A stretch of 17,499 nt of DNA from JAAYGT01 sp050252075 (GTDB lineage Bacteria; Pseudomonadota; Gammaproteobacteria; Burkholderiales; Burkholderiaceae_B). Shown here piece by piece: positions 7,469 to 15,101 of this stretch. The stretch's first letter is position 1, and each line of letters starts with the position of its first letter. A program made the translations under genes and the position numbers. Under the pieces are notes generated by a model, which was given only the letters and a program-made list of their open reading frames with translations, made no database searches and was not told where the DNA came from. Location of the stretch: assembly GCA_050252075.1 (NCBI GenBank), contig JBFWLP010000070.1, positions 1 to 17,499 of the forward strand, given 5' to 3'.

Positions 7469-8965
7469 CTACCTGCGACGGCCAATCAGTGAGCCCAGCA
7501 TGCCGCGCACCAGCGAGGTAGCCGTGCTGCGAATGGCGCTTTTTACCGCCGATTGGACCACCCCGTCGCGCCGCCCGCCCCGTGGTCCGGTGGAGCCGAA
7601 AAGGAAGTCGCTGACGGCGCCCACCAGCCCGGAGTCTTGTTCCTGTGCCGGGGAAGCGGCCGCTTGCTGCGGATCGACCACGCGCGCCTGGGCGCGCTGC
7701 TGCAAGACTTCGTAGGCCGACTCGCGGTCGACGGTACGCTCGTACTTGCCCCCCAGCATCGACGATGCTCGCAGGGCCTGCCGTTCCGCAGCACTGGCCG
7801 GCCCGATACGGCTGCCCGGCGCACACATCCATACACGCTCGGTAATGCCCGGACTGCCCTTGGCATCGAGCGTGGACACCAGGGCCTCGCCCACCCCCAA
7901 TTGCGTAATTGCCGATTCAATATCCAGACCCGGGTTGGGACGCATGGTTTGCGCGGCAGTGCGCACCGCTTTCTGGTCGCGCGGCGTAAACGCGCGAAGC
8001 GCATGCTGCACCCGGTTGCCCAGCTGGCCCAGCACCGTATCGGGAATATCAGCGGGGTTTTGCGTGACGAAATACACCCCCACCCCCTTGGAGCGGATCA
8101 ACCGTACGACCTGCTCAATTTTATCCACCAGCGCCGGCGGTGCATCATCGAACAACAAATGCGCCTCGTCGAAGAAGAACACGAATTTAGGTTTGTCGGG
8201 GTCACCGACTTCGGGCAACTGCTCAAAGAGCTCGGCAAGAATCCACAGCAGGAAAACCGCATACAAGCGCGGCGACTGCATCAGTTTGTCGGCGGCCAGC
8301 ACGTTGACCACACCTTTGCCGCCGGCGTCGACGCGCATGAGATCATAGATGTCGAGCATGGGCTCGCCAAAGAAATGATCAGCCCCCTGGGACTCCAGGC
8401 GTAACAGGCTGCGCTGTATGGCGCCGACGGAGGCTGCAGAAACATTGCCGTACTGAGTACGCAGCTCACCCGCCCGGTCAGCAACCTCTTGCAGCATGGC
8501 GCGCAAATCTTTCAGGTCAAGAATCAGAAAGCCTTCGTCATCGGCCACGCGAAACACGACATTCAGAATCCCCTCTTGCGTGTCGTTCAGCTCCAGCATG
8601 CGGGCAAGCAGCAGCGGCCCCATGTCGGATACAGTGGCCCGTATGGGGTGCCCTTGCTCACCGAAAATATCCCAGAAGGTAACCGGGCAGGCACCGTACA
8701 CCGGCTCGGGCAAGCCCAGCTTTGTCAGGCGCTCCTGTAACTTGGGGTTGGGCGTTGCCGCCTGGGAAATTCCGCTGAGATCGCCTTTGACATCGGCCAC
8801 GAACACCGGGGTCCCCAGCCGCGAAAATGTTTCGGCCAGCACCTGAAGGGTGACTGTCTTGCCGGTGCCCGTGGCGCCGGTGATACAACCATGCCGATTC
8901 GCCATTTTGGGCAAAATGGTTGCGCCGGCCTGAGCGTTCTTTGCAATAAGAATGGGGTCGAGCAT
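7469..8965 (-). CDS. HerA-like ATPase (DUF853 / YjgR family)
   Basis: A 498-residue P-loop ATPase of the HerA/FtsK class, close to E. coli YjgR (about 500 residues). Walker A is GATGTGKT at 30-37, Walker B is KFVFFFDEAH with D266, E267 and H269. VTQNPADIPDTVLGQLGNRVQHALRAFTPRD contains the usual sensor and arginine-finger region. The C-terminal 60 residues are Gly/Arg/Ser-rich with a basic end, typical of this family. HerA proteins are DNA translocases that work with NurA, but no nurA is visible here and the function of the YjgR group is not established. The ATG at 8965 has AGGAAG five bases upstream. It is divergent from yebC (108-bp gap) and 46 bases upstream of ghrA. Confidence 0.9.
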   Translation of the reverse strand: MLDPILIAKNAQAGATILPKMANRHGCITGATGTGKTVTLQVLAETFSRLGTPVFVADVKGDLSGISQAATPNPKLQERLTKLGLPEPVYGACPVTFWDIFGEQGHPIRATVSDMGPLLLARMLELNDTQEGILNVVFRVADDEGFLILDLKDLRAMLQEVADRAGELRTQYGNVSAASVGAIQRSLLRLESQGADHFFGEPMLDIYDLMRVDAGGKGVVNVLAADKLMQSPRLYAVFLLWILAELFEQLPEVGDPDKPKFVFFFDEAHLLFDDAPPALVDKIEQVVRLIRSKGVGVYFVTQNPADIPDTVLGQLGNRVQHALRAFTPRDQKAVRTAAQTMRPNPGLDIESAITQLGVGEALVSTLDAKGSPGITERVWMCAPGSRIGPASAAERQALRASSMLGGKYERTVDRESAYEVLQQRAQARVVDPQQAAASPAQEQDSGLVGAVSDFLFGSTGPRGGRRDGVVQSAVKSAIRSTATSLVRGMLGSLIGRRR

Positions 8966-9020
8966 GGTTGCTTCCTGCGGTTATTGGAATGATCTTTAGT
9001 GTAATTCCATGCCGACGGCC

Positions 9021-9049
9021 TTGCACGCGTTAAAATCCCGGATTACTTT
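9021..9049 (+). promoter_or_regulatory. Candidate sigma-70 promoter for yebC cluster
   Basis: TTGCAC (9021-9026) and TACTTT (9044-9049) are separated by 17 bases, about 25 bases before the yebC ATG. Each box matches consensus at only about half its positions, so this is a weak guess. The position is sensible for the 108-bp gap between divergent yebC and the HerA-like gene. Confidence 0.3.
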
Positions 9050-9073
9050 CCAACTCTTTCTCTCGTACAGGTT

Positions 9074-9808
9074 ATGGCAGGTCACAGTAAATGGGCAAAC
9101 ATCCAGCACCGCAAAGGTCGTCAAGACGCTAAACGCGGCAAGCTCTGGACAAAAATCATCCGCGAAATTACCGTCGCCGCCCGTGCCGGGGGCCCCGACC
9201 CCGACGCCAACCCGCGCCTGCGCCTGGCGTGGGACAAGGCAACGGCCGCCAACATGCCCAAAGACAACATCCAGCGGGCTATCCAGCGCGGGGCGGGGGG
9301 GGCCGACGGCGAGAACTACGAGGAAATTCGCTACGAAGGCTATGGCTTAGGCGGCGCAGCGGTAATCGTCGACTGCATGACCGACAATCGCCAGCGTACC
9401 GTGTCCGATGTTCGCCACGCATTCACGAAACATGGGGGAAACCTGGGCCAGGACGGCTCGGTGGTATTCATGTTCAAGCACTGCGGCCAGTTCATCTTCG
9501 CGCCCGGCACCCCGGAAGAGCAGATCATGGAAATCGCCCTGGAGGCCGGTGCCGAAGACATTCAAACCGATACAGAAGGCGTTATCGAGGTCATTTCGGC
9601 ACCCACCGATTACGCCGCCATCAAAAAAGCCTTTGAAGACGCCGGGCTGGAGCCTGAAGTGCAGGGGCTGATCATGAAACCCCAGACCGAAACCGAGCTC
9701 ACCGGCGACGATGCCGAGAAAATGCGCAAGATGCTCGACGTACTCGAAGGGCTGGACGACGTTCAGGAAGTCTATACCAACGCCATTTTCGACGAATCCG
9801 ACGACTGA
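9074..9808 (+). CDS. yebC: YebC/TACO1 family translation factor
   Basis: Full-length YebC protein of 244 residues beginning with the invariant MAGHSKWANIQHRKGRQDAK. Other conserved blocks are WTKIIREITVAAR, NMPKDNIQRAI, the RGAGG loop, and YEGYGLGGAAVIVDCMTDNRQRT. Long annotated as a DNA-binding transcriptional regulator, this family has more recently been linked to relief of ribosome stalling at proline-rich sequences (mitochondrial TACO1, bacterial YebC). The ribosome-binding site is weak: AGG only two bases before the ATG. The coding sequence contains a run of eight Gs at 9295-9302 in the RGAGG loop. It is the first gene of the plus-strand cluster, 39 bases before purD. Confidence 0.95.
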   Translation: MAGHSKWANIQHRKGRQDAKRGKLWTKIIREITVAARAGGPDPDANPRLRLAWDKATAANMPKDNIQRAIQRGAGGADGENYEEIRYEGYGLGGAAVIVDCMTDNRQRTVSDVRHAFTKHGGNLGQDGSVVFMFKHCGQFIFAPGTPEEQIMEIALEAGAEDIQTDTEGVIEVISAPTDYAAIKKAFEDAGLEPEVQGLIMKPQTETELTGDDAEKMRKMLDVLEGLDDVQEVYTNAIFDESDD

Positions 9809-9847
9809 TCCGATCGTTACTCAATCCAGCAACCCGAGACTCATATC

Positions 9848-11140
9848 ATGAAATTACTTGTTATTGGCGGCGGCGGTCGGGAACACGCGCTGGCCTGGCG
9901 CCTGACCCAGTCGCCGCGTGTTCAAACCGTTTTCGTGGCCCCGGGCAATGGCGGAACAGAGACTGCCGAGCACATGCAGAACGTACCGATCACCAACATC
10001 GATGAATTGGTCGGTTTTGCAAAGCGCGAGAAAGTGGCTTTCACAGTTGTGGGCCCCGAAGCGCCGCTTGCGGCAGGCGTCGTCGATGCATTCCGCGCGG
10101 CCGGACTCAAAATATTCGGGCCCACGCAGGCGGCGGCCCAGCTGGAAAGCAGCAAAGACTACGCCAAGGCGTTCATGATCCGGCACAACATTCCCACCGC
10201 CGCCTACCAGACCTTCACCGACCCCGCGCTTGCCAAGGCCTACATTGACCAGCAGGGTGCCCCCATCGTCGTCAAGGCCGACGGCCTGGCCGCAGGTAAA
10301 GGCGTGGTGGTGGCAACATCGGTCGATGAAGCCAAAACTGCCATTGACCAGATGCTGGGCGACGGCTCGCTGGGCGCTGCCGGCGCCCGGGTGGTCATCG
10401 AGGAATGCCTTGCCGGCGAAGAGGCCAGTTTTATTGTCATGTGCGACGGGCAGCATGTCCTGGCGCTGGCCACCAGCCAGGACCACAAGCGCCTGCTCGA
10501 TAATGATCAGGGTCCGAACACCGGCGGCATGGGAGCCTACTCGCCCGCCCCGGTGGTCACCCCTGCCTTGCATAACCGCATCATGCGGGAAGTCATTCTG
10601 CCCACCATGGCCGGCATGACCAAAGACGGCATTCCCTACACCGGATTCCTGTACGCCGGGCTGATGATCGGCGACGGGCCCGACGCCACCCGTCCGATCA
10701 AGGTGCTGGAGTTCAACTGCCGCATGGGCGACCCGGAAACGCAACCGATCATGATGCGTATCAAAAACGACTTGACCCAGGTTTTCGAGCTGGCCCTCGA
10801 CGGCAAAATCGACCAGGCCCAGATCGAATGGGATCGGCGCACGGCGCTGGGTGTGGTCATGTCCTCGGCCGGCTACCCTGCAAGCCCTCGCTCGGGCGAC
10901 CCCATTACGGCGCTGGCCCCCGACACCGACGATTGCGTAACCTTCCATGCCGGCACCTCCTTGCAAGACGGCCAGCTCATAACCTCGGGGGGCCGGGTAC
11001 TGTGCGTCACGGTACTGGCCGACTCGGTCAAACGGGCACAGGCAAAAGCGTACGCTGCCGTGGCGCAAACACTCTTCAACGGCAGCCACCATCGAACCGA
11101 CATTGGCTGGCGGGCAATTGCCGCCCACAAATCGTCCTGA
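9848..11140 (+). CDS. purD: Phosphoribosylamine-glycine ligase (GAR synthetase)
   Basis: ATP-grasp ligase that joins glycine to 5-phosphoribosylamine, the second step of de novo purine synthesis. The 430 residues show the N-terminal GGGGREHALAW motif at 7-17, VVGPEAPLAAG, the ATP-binding VVKADGLAAGKGV with K143, DHKRLLDNDQGPNTGGMGAYSP, and the metal-binding LEFNCRMGDPETQ at 287-299. Length is standard. The start has only a weak GAG upstream. It is 39 bases after yebC and 16 before hemF, so probably co-transcribed with them. Confidence 0.97.
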   Translation: MKLLVIGGGGREHALAWRLTQSPRVQTVFVAPGNGGTETAEHMQNVPITNIDELVGFAKREKVAFTVVGPEAPLAAGVVDAFRAAGLKIFGPTQAAAQLESSKDYAKAFMIRHNIPTAAYQTFTDPALAKAYIDQQGAPIVVKADGLAAGKGVVVATSVDEAKTAIDQMLGDGSLGAAGARVVIEECLAGEEASFIVMCDGQHVLALATSQDHKRLLDNDQGPNTGGMGAYSPAPVVTPALHNRIMREVILPTMAGMTKDGIPYTGFLYAGLMIGDGPDATRPIKVLEFNCRMGDPETQPIMMRIKNDLTQVFELALDGKIDQAQIEWDRRTALGVVMSSAGYPASPRSGDPITALAPDTDDCVTFHAGTSLQDGQLITSGGRVLCVTVLADSVKRAQAKAYAAVAQTLFNGSHHRTDIGWRAIAAHKSS

Positions 11141-11156
11141 TAGCAATTTCATCACC

Positions 11157-12086
11157 ATGACAGTCCCCATCGCCGCGGCCTACGACTACTTCATCGACCT
11201 GCAACAACGCATCGTGGCGGGTCTGGAGTCCCTCGACGGCACGCCGTTCAGCACCGACCAATGGACGCGGGAAGAAGGCGGCGGCGGCCTGTCGCGCTAC
11301 CTTGAGGCCGGCCCGGTCTTCGAGCGCGCAGCCGTGCTCTTCAGTCATGTACAGGGAAAATCCCTTCCACCCTCCGCCAGCGCACACCGCAAGGAACTGG
11401 CCGGTCGGGCGTGGGAAGCCATGGGGGTGTCGCTGGTCATCCACCCTCGCAACCCCTTCGTTCCGACCGTGCACATGAACGTGCGCATGTTTGTCGCGCA
11501 CGCCACTCCCGGAACCTCGCAAGACGACGTATTCTGGTTTGGCGGCGGGCTCGACCTGACCCCTTATTACCCGTTCGAAGACGATGCGCGCCACTTTCAC
11601 CAGGTGTGCCACGACGCCCTTCAGCCTTTCGGGCACGACAAATACCGCGTTTACAAGAAATGGTGCGATGACTACTTCTTCCTGAAGCACCGCAACGAAA
11701 CCCGCGGTATCGGCGGCCTGTTTTTCGACGACCTGAACGAAGGCGGATTTGACAACAGCTTTGCACTCACACAAGCCGTGGGCAATTGCTTTACCGACGC
11801 CTACCTGCCCATTGTAGAAAAGCGTATGGGCCACGAGTACACCGCAACGCACCGCGACTTTCAGGCCTACCGCCGTGGCCGCTACGTTGAGTTCAATCTG
11901 GTGTTTGATCGTGGCACCCTCTTCGGGCTGCAGTCCGGAGGGCGAACCGAATCCATTCTGCTGTCCATGCCGCCCATGGCAACCTGGCGCTATCAGTGGT
12001 CGCCCAAACCCGACACCCCCGAAGCACAGCTGTACCGTTACCTGAAACCCCGCGACTGGCTGGGTTTGGAAAGTACGCATGAGTGA
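11157..12086 (+). CDS. hemF: Coproporphyrinogen III oxidase, oxygen-dependent
   Basis: Oxidatively decarboxylates coproporphyrinogen III to protoporphyrinogen IX in haem synthesis, using O2. The 309-residue protein matches E. coli HemF (299): REEGGGGLSR, FSHVQG, ELAGRAWEAMGVSLVIHP, WFGGGLDLTPYY from residue 127, YKKWCDDYFFLKHRNETRGIGGLFFDDL, and YVEFNLVFDRGTLFGLQSGGRTESIL. The ATG at 11157 fits the family start, but I see no ribosome-binding site in the 16 bases after purD, so translation may depend on coupling to purD. A TTG at 11103 would overlap purD and adds unrelated residues. Its end overlaps nadD by eight bases. The choice of HemF implies aerobic growth. Confidence 0.96.
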   Translation: MTVPIAAAYDYFIDLQQRIVAGLESLDGTPFSTDQWTREEGGGGLSRYLEAGPVFERAAVLFSHVQGKSLPPSASAHRKELAGRAWEAMGVSLVIHPRNPFVPTVHMNVRMFVAHATPGTSQDDVFWFGGGLDLTPYYPFEDDARHFHQVCHDALQPFGHDKYRVYKKWCDDYFFLKHRNETRGIGGLFFDDLNEGGFDNSFALTQAVGNCFTDAYLPIVEKRMGHEYTATHRDFQAYRRGRYVEFNLVFDRGTLFGLQSGGRTESILLSMPPMATWRYQWSPKPDTPEAQLYRYLKPRDWLGLESTHE

Positions 12087-12696
12087 CCGGCAATCAGGCC
12101 TGGCCAAGCCCAGGGCGGGTCTGCTGGGCGGAAGTTTCGATCCCGTACATGTCGCCCATATCGCGCTGGCCAAGGCAGCCTACCAGGCCCTTGCACTCGA
12201 CCACATAGAACTGATTCCGGCCGCCAACCCCTGGCAGCGCAAACCCCTTGCCGCCAGTAGCGCGCACCGTCTGAACATGCTGAAACTGGCGACGCACGCC
12301 ATGCCGTTTATCCGTGTTAATCCGGTTGAAATTCATCGTGGCGGGAAAACATATACGCTCGACACGCTGAACCAATTGCCCGACACCACCGACTACGTCT
12401 GGATTCTCGGGACGGATCAACTGGAGAACTTCTGTTCCTGGCACGGCTGGCGTGACATTATCCGGCGGGTCGACCTGGCAGTCGCACAGCGCCCCGGCAG
12501 CGTTCTCACCCCTCCGGCCGCCCTGGCCCTGGAGCTTCAGGCTCTGGGACGAACCCTGAACACCATACCGCTTGCTCCCATGGCGGTGTCAGCGACCGAC
12601 ATACGGCGCCGACTGGCCAACAACGAAACCACCAACGGACTGCTCGATATTGCAGTAGCCCGCTATATTCACGACAATAAACTTTACCGGAACTAA
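12079..12696 (+). CDS. nadD: Nicotinate-nucleotide adenylyltransferase
   Basis: Transfers AMP from ATP to nicotinate mononucleotide to form deamido-NAD, a late step of NAD synthesis. The 205 residues carry the nucleotidyltransferase motif GGSFDPVHVAH at 17-27 (histidines H24 and H27), the substrate loop around PAANPWQRKP, WILGTDQLENF, and the C-terminal phosphate-binding SATDIRRRL at 171-179. The ATG overlaps the hemF stop region (ATGAGTGA), with GGAAAG five bases upstream, so it is translationally coupled. nadD followed by rsfS and rlmH is a conserved arrangement in proteobacteria. Confidence 0.95.
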   Translation: MSDRQSGLAKPRAGLLGGSFDPVHVAHIALAKAAYQALALDHIELIPAANPWQRKPLAASSAHRLNMLKLATHAMPFIRVNPVEIHRGGKTYTLDTLNQLPDTTDYVWILGTDQLENFCSWHGWRDIIRRVDLAVAQRPGSVLTPPAALALELQALGRTLNTIPLAPMAVSATDIRRRLANNETTNGLLDIAVARYIHDNKLYRN

Positions 12697-12716
12697 CAGG
12701 GCGACACGTCGCCCTG
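12697..12716. repeat. Inverted repeat directly after nadD stop
   Basis: CAGGGCGAC (12697-12705) and GTCGCCCTG (12708-12716) form a perfect 9-bp inverted repeat with two central bases; the realistic loop is four. It begins at the base after the nadD TAA and ends 12 bases before the rsfS ATG. There is no T-run, so a full terminator is unlikely. It could be a 3' processing or stability hairpin, or affect rsfS initiation. Confidence 0.55.
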
Positions 12717-12728
12717 ACACTTATATCT

Positions 12729-13151
12729 ATGAACCTGCAAAAACTGCAACGGCTGGTCATCGACGCGCTCGAAGACGTTAAGGCCCAGGACATCAAAGTC
12801 TTCAACACCACCGACATCACCGGCATGTTCGATCGGGTCGTGATCGCCACCGGATCGTCCAATCGCCAAACCCGTGCGCTCGCATCCAGCGTGATCGACG
12901 CCGCACGCGCACACAAGCTCCCTATTGTGGCCTACGAAGGCGAGGATACCGGCGAGTGGGTGCTTGTCGATCTGGGAGACATTGTGGTTCACTGCATGCA
13001 GCCCCAGATTCGCCAATACTACAACCTGGAAGAAATCTGGGGAGGCAAGCCGGTGCGGGTCAAACTGCTACCGCAATCGTCGCACGCCGGCCTGTCCGGC
13101 GAACCCTTCAACGACAGCGATGTCGACGACCTTGACGACTTCGACGAATAG
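12729..13151 (+). CDS. rsfS: Ribosomal silencing factor RsfS (Iojap/DUF143)
   Basis: Binds ribosomal protein uL14 on the large subunit and blocks subunit joining when nutrients are short. The 140-residue protein has the DUF143 core: DVKAQDIKVFNT, FDRVVIATGSSNRQTRALASSV, YEGEDTGEWVLVDLGDIVVHCM, and YNLEEIWG. The last 15 residues are an acidic tail (SDVDDLDDFDE). I see no ribosome-binding site before the ATG at 12729; the only AGGG is inside the hairpin at 12697-12716. It is three bases upstream of rlmH, a near-universal pairing. Confidence 0.94.
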   Translation: MNLQKLQRLVIDALEDVKAQDIKVFNTTDITGMFDRVVIATGSSNRQTRALASSVIDAARAHKLPIVAYEGEDTGEWVLVDLGDIVVHCMQPQIRQYYNLEEIWGGKPVRVKLLPQSSHAGLSGEPFNDSDVDDLDDFDE

Positions 13152-13154
13152 CGG

Positions 13155-13625
13155 ATGAAACTGATCGTCGTTGCCGTTGGAACACGCATGCCTTCTTGGG
13201 TGGAAGCCGCCTGGCAGGAATACGCCAAAAGGCTGCCGCCCGACTGCGCCCTTGAGCTGCGGGAGGTCAAGCCTGAACCACGCACCTCGGGGAAAACCCC
13301 GACTCAAATGATGGTCTCCGAGGCCAAGCGCGTCGAAACCGCCCTGCCGGCCGGCTGCTTTCGCATCGGGCTCGACGAACGCGGCAAAGACCTCACCACG
13401 ACCACCCTGGCCGCCGAACTTGAAAAATGGCGGTCCAACGGGCAAGATGTAGCCTTCCTCATTGGCGGTCCCGATGGTCTGGATGCCTCGCTGAAAGCAA
13501 GCTGTCACAGCCTTATGCGGCTATCATCGCTAACCCTGCCCCACCCCATGGTGCGTGTGGTGTTGGCTGAACAGCTTTACCGAGCGTGGGCAATCACCAC
13601 CGGGCACCCCTACCACCGCGCCTGA
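13155..13625 (+). CDS. rlmH: 23S rRNA pseudouridine-1915 N3-methyltransferase RlmH
   Basis: SPOUT-class methyltransferase that uses SAM to methylate pseudouridine 1915 in helix 69 of assembled 70S ribosomes. The 156 residues match the normal length: MKLIVVAVGTRMPSWVE at the start, RIGLDERGKDLTT, the SAM-binding knot FLIGGPDGLD (GGPDG at 104-108), and the C-terminal LPHPMVRVVLAEQLYRAW and PYHRA. It starts three bases after rsfS, where GCGG overlaps the rsfS stop, so the two are coupled. pyk follows after 33 bases. Confidence 0.96.
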   Translation: MKLIVVAVGTRMPSWVEAAWQEYAKRLPPDCALELREVKPEPRTSGKTPTQMMVSEAKRVETALPAGCFRIGLDERGKDLTTTTLAAELEKWRSNGQDVAFLIGGPDGLDASLKASCHSLMRLSSLTLPHPMVRVVLAEQLYRAWAITTGHPYHRA

Positions 13626-13658
13626 CAATGCTTGGGCGCTCTTTTGCAGGGTACCCAC

Positions 13659-15101
13659 ATGACGCCGCGTCGCCGCACAAAAATCGTAGCCACACTGGGC
13701 CCGGCAACGTCCAGCCCGGAAAAAATCGAGCAAATGATTCTTGCCGGTATGGATGTTGCGCGCCTGAATTTTTCCCACGGAAATCCTGAAGATCACCGTC
13801 AGCGCGTACTGCACATCCGCGAAATCGCCCGGCAGCACGGCTGCTTCGTCGCGATCCTGGGCGACCTGCAAGGGCCGAAAATACGTATTGCCCGGTTCAA
13901 GAACGGCAGTATCACGCTAAACAAGGGCGACCGCTTCACACTGTCCAATCGCCACCCGGCCCAGGAAGGCAATGCCACCATCGTCGGCATTGATTACCCC
14001 AGCCTGGTGCATGATTGCCGCCCCGGCGATGAATTGCTGCTTGATGACGGGCGGGTTGTGCTGGTAGTAGACCAGGTCGACGACCATTCCGTCTACACCA
14101 CGGTCAGCGTGGGCGGCCCATTGTCCAACAACAAGGGTATCAATCGTCGCGGCGGTGGCATCTCGGCCCGTAGCCTTACCGACAAAGACCGCGACGATAT
14201 CCGCCTGGCCGCAGAACTGGAACTCGATTACATTGCCGTGTCTTTTCCGCGCGATGCCGCCGACATGCGCGAGGCACGCCGTCTGATCCAGGAAGCCAAC
14301 AGCAAGGCCTGGATCATCGCCAAAATCGAACGCGCAGAGGCCGTGGCCGACGACAAAGTACTCGACGGCATTATCAAGGCCAGCGACGGCTTCATGGTGG
14401 CGCGCGGCGATCTGGGGGAGGAAATTGGCGACGCACGCCAGGTGGGCATACAGAAACGGATCATCCGTCATGCACGCACCTTGAACAAAGTGGTTATCAC
14501 GGCCACCCAGATGATGGAATCCATGGTGAACAGCCCCATCCCGACACGGGCCGAGGTTTCCGACGTCGCCAATGCCGTACTCGACTATACCGACGCCGTC
14601 ATGCTGTCTGCAGAAAGCGCATCAGGCAATTATCCGGTGGAAACCGTTGCCGCCATGGCCCGCATCTGCCTGGGCGCGGAACAAGAGCCCACCACCACGC
14701 AATCGCATCACCGCTTGGGGGAAACCTTTTCACGATGCGACGAAACCATTGCGCTGGCAAGCATGTACGCCGCCAATCATTTCCCCGGCATCAAGGCCAT
14801 TATCAGTCTGACCGAAAGCGGCCACACACCGCTAATCATGTCGCGTATACGGTCGGGCGTTCCCATATACTGCTATACACCCCATCCGGGCACGCAGCGC
14901 CGCGTAGCAATGTTCCGGGGTGTGTACACCATTCCCTTCGACGCCCGCGCCATTGATCCGGCCAGGCTCAGCGACGAAGCAATCGACCAACTGAAACAGC
15001 TGGCGCTTCTGAAAAAAGGCGACTGGGTAATCCTGACCAAAGGTGATTTCTACACGAACAGCGGTGGCACCAACGGCATGAAAATACTGAAAGTGAAATG
15101 A
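13659..15101 (+). CDS. pyk: Pyruvate kinase, PykA type
   Basis: Converts PEP and ADP to pyruvate and ATP, the last step of glycolysis. The 480 residues equal the length of E. coli PykA, which it resembles throughout: TKIVATLGPATSS, VARLNFSHGNPEDH, AILGDLQGPKIR, VGGPLSNNKGINRRGGG, active-site IIAKIERAEAV with K222, metal and substrate region ARGDLG with D251, ATQMMESM, and GYPVETVAAMARICLGAE-like (here GNYPVETVAAMARICLGAE). The ATG at 13659 has AGG eight bases upstream; a TTG at 13632 is not needed. Residue 254 is Glu where the usual motif GDLGVE has Val or Ala. It lies between rlmH and maf, with a 4-base ATGA overlap into maf, an unusual location. Confidence 0.95.
   Translation: MTPRRRTKIVATLGPATSSPEKIEQMILAGMDVARLNFSHGNPEDHRQRVLHIREIARQHGCFVAILGDLQGPKIRIARFKNGSITLNKGDRFTLSNRHPAQEGNATIVGIDYPSLVHDCRPGDELLLDDGRVVLVVDQVDDHSVYTTVSVGGPLSNNKGINRRGGGISARSLTDKDRDDIRLAAELELDYIAVSFPRDAADMREARRLIQEANSKAWIIAKIERAEAVADDKVLDGIIKASDGFMVARGDLGEEIGDARQVGIQKRIIRHARTLNKVVITATQMMESMVNSPIPTRAEVSDVANAVLDYTDAVMLSAESASGNYPVETVAAMARICLGAEQEPTTTQSHHRLGETFSRCDETIALASMYAANHFPGIKAIISLTESGHTPLIMSRIRSGVPIYCYTPHPGTQRRVAMFRGVYTIPFDARAIDPARLSDEAIDQLKQLALLKKGDWVILTKGDFYTNSGGTNGMKILKVK

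Noticed and set aside
9854..11170. A 438-codon minus-strand ORF opposite purD
   Set aside because: It is antisense to a clear, full-length purD and has no recognisable domain; high-GC genes often leave such open frames on the other strand.
11076..12173. A 365-codon minus-strand ORF opposite hemF
   Set aside because: Same reason: it mirrors hemF codon structure and its product looks like no protein family I know.
13659..15101. pyk as part of a tartrate (ttu-like) pathway with dmlA and ghrA
   Set aside because: Agrobacterium ttu operons include a pyruvate kinase, but here pyk lies on the other strand in a separate housekeeping cluster, so the proximity is probably coincidental.
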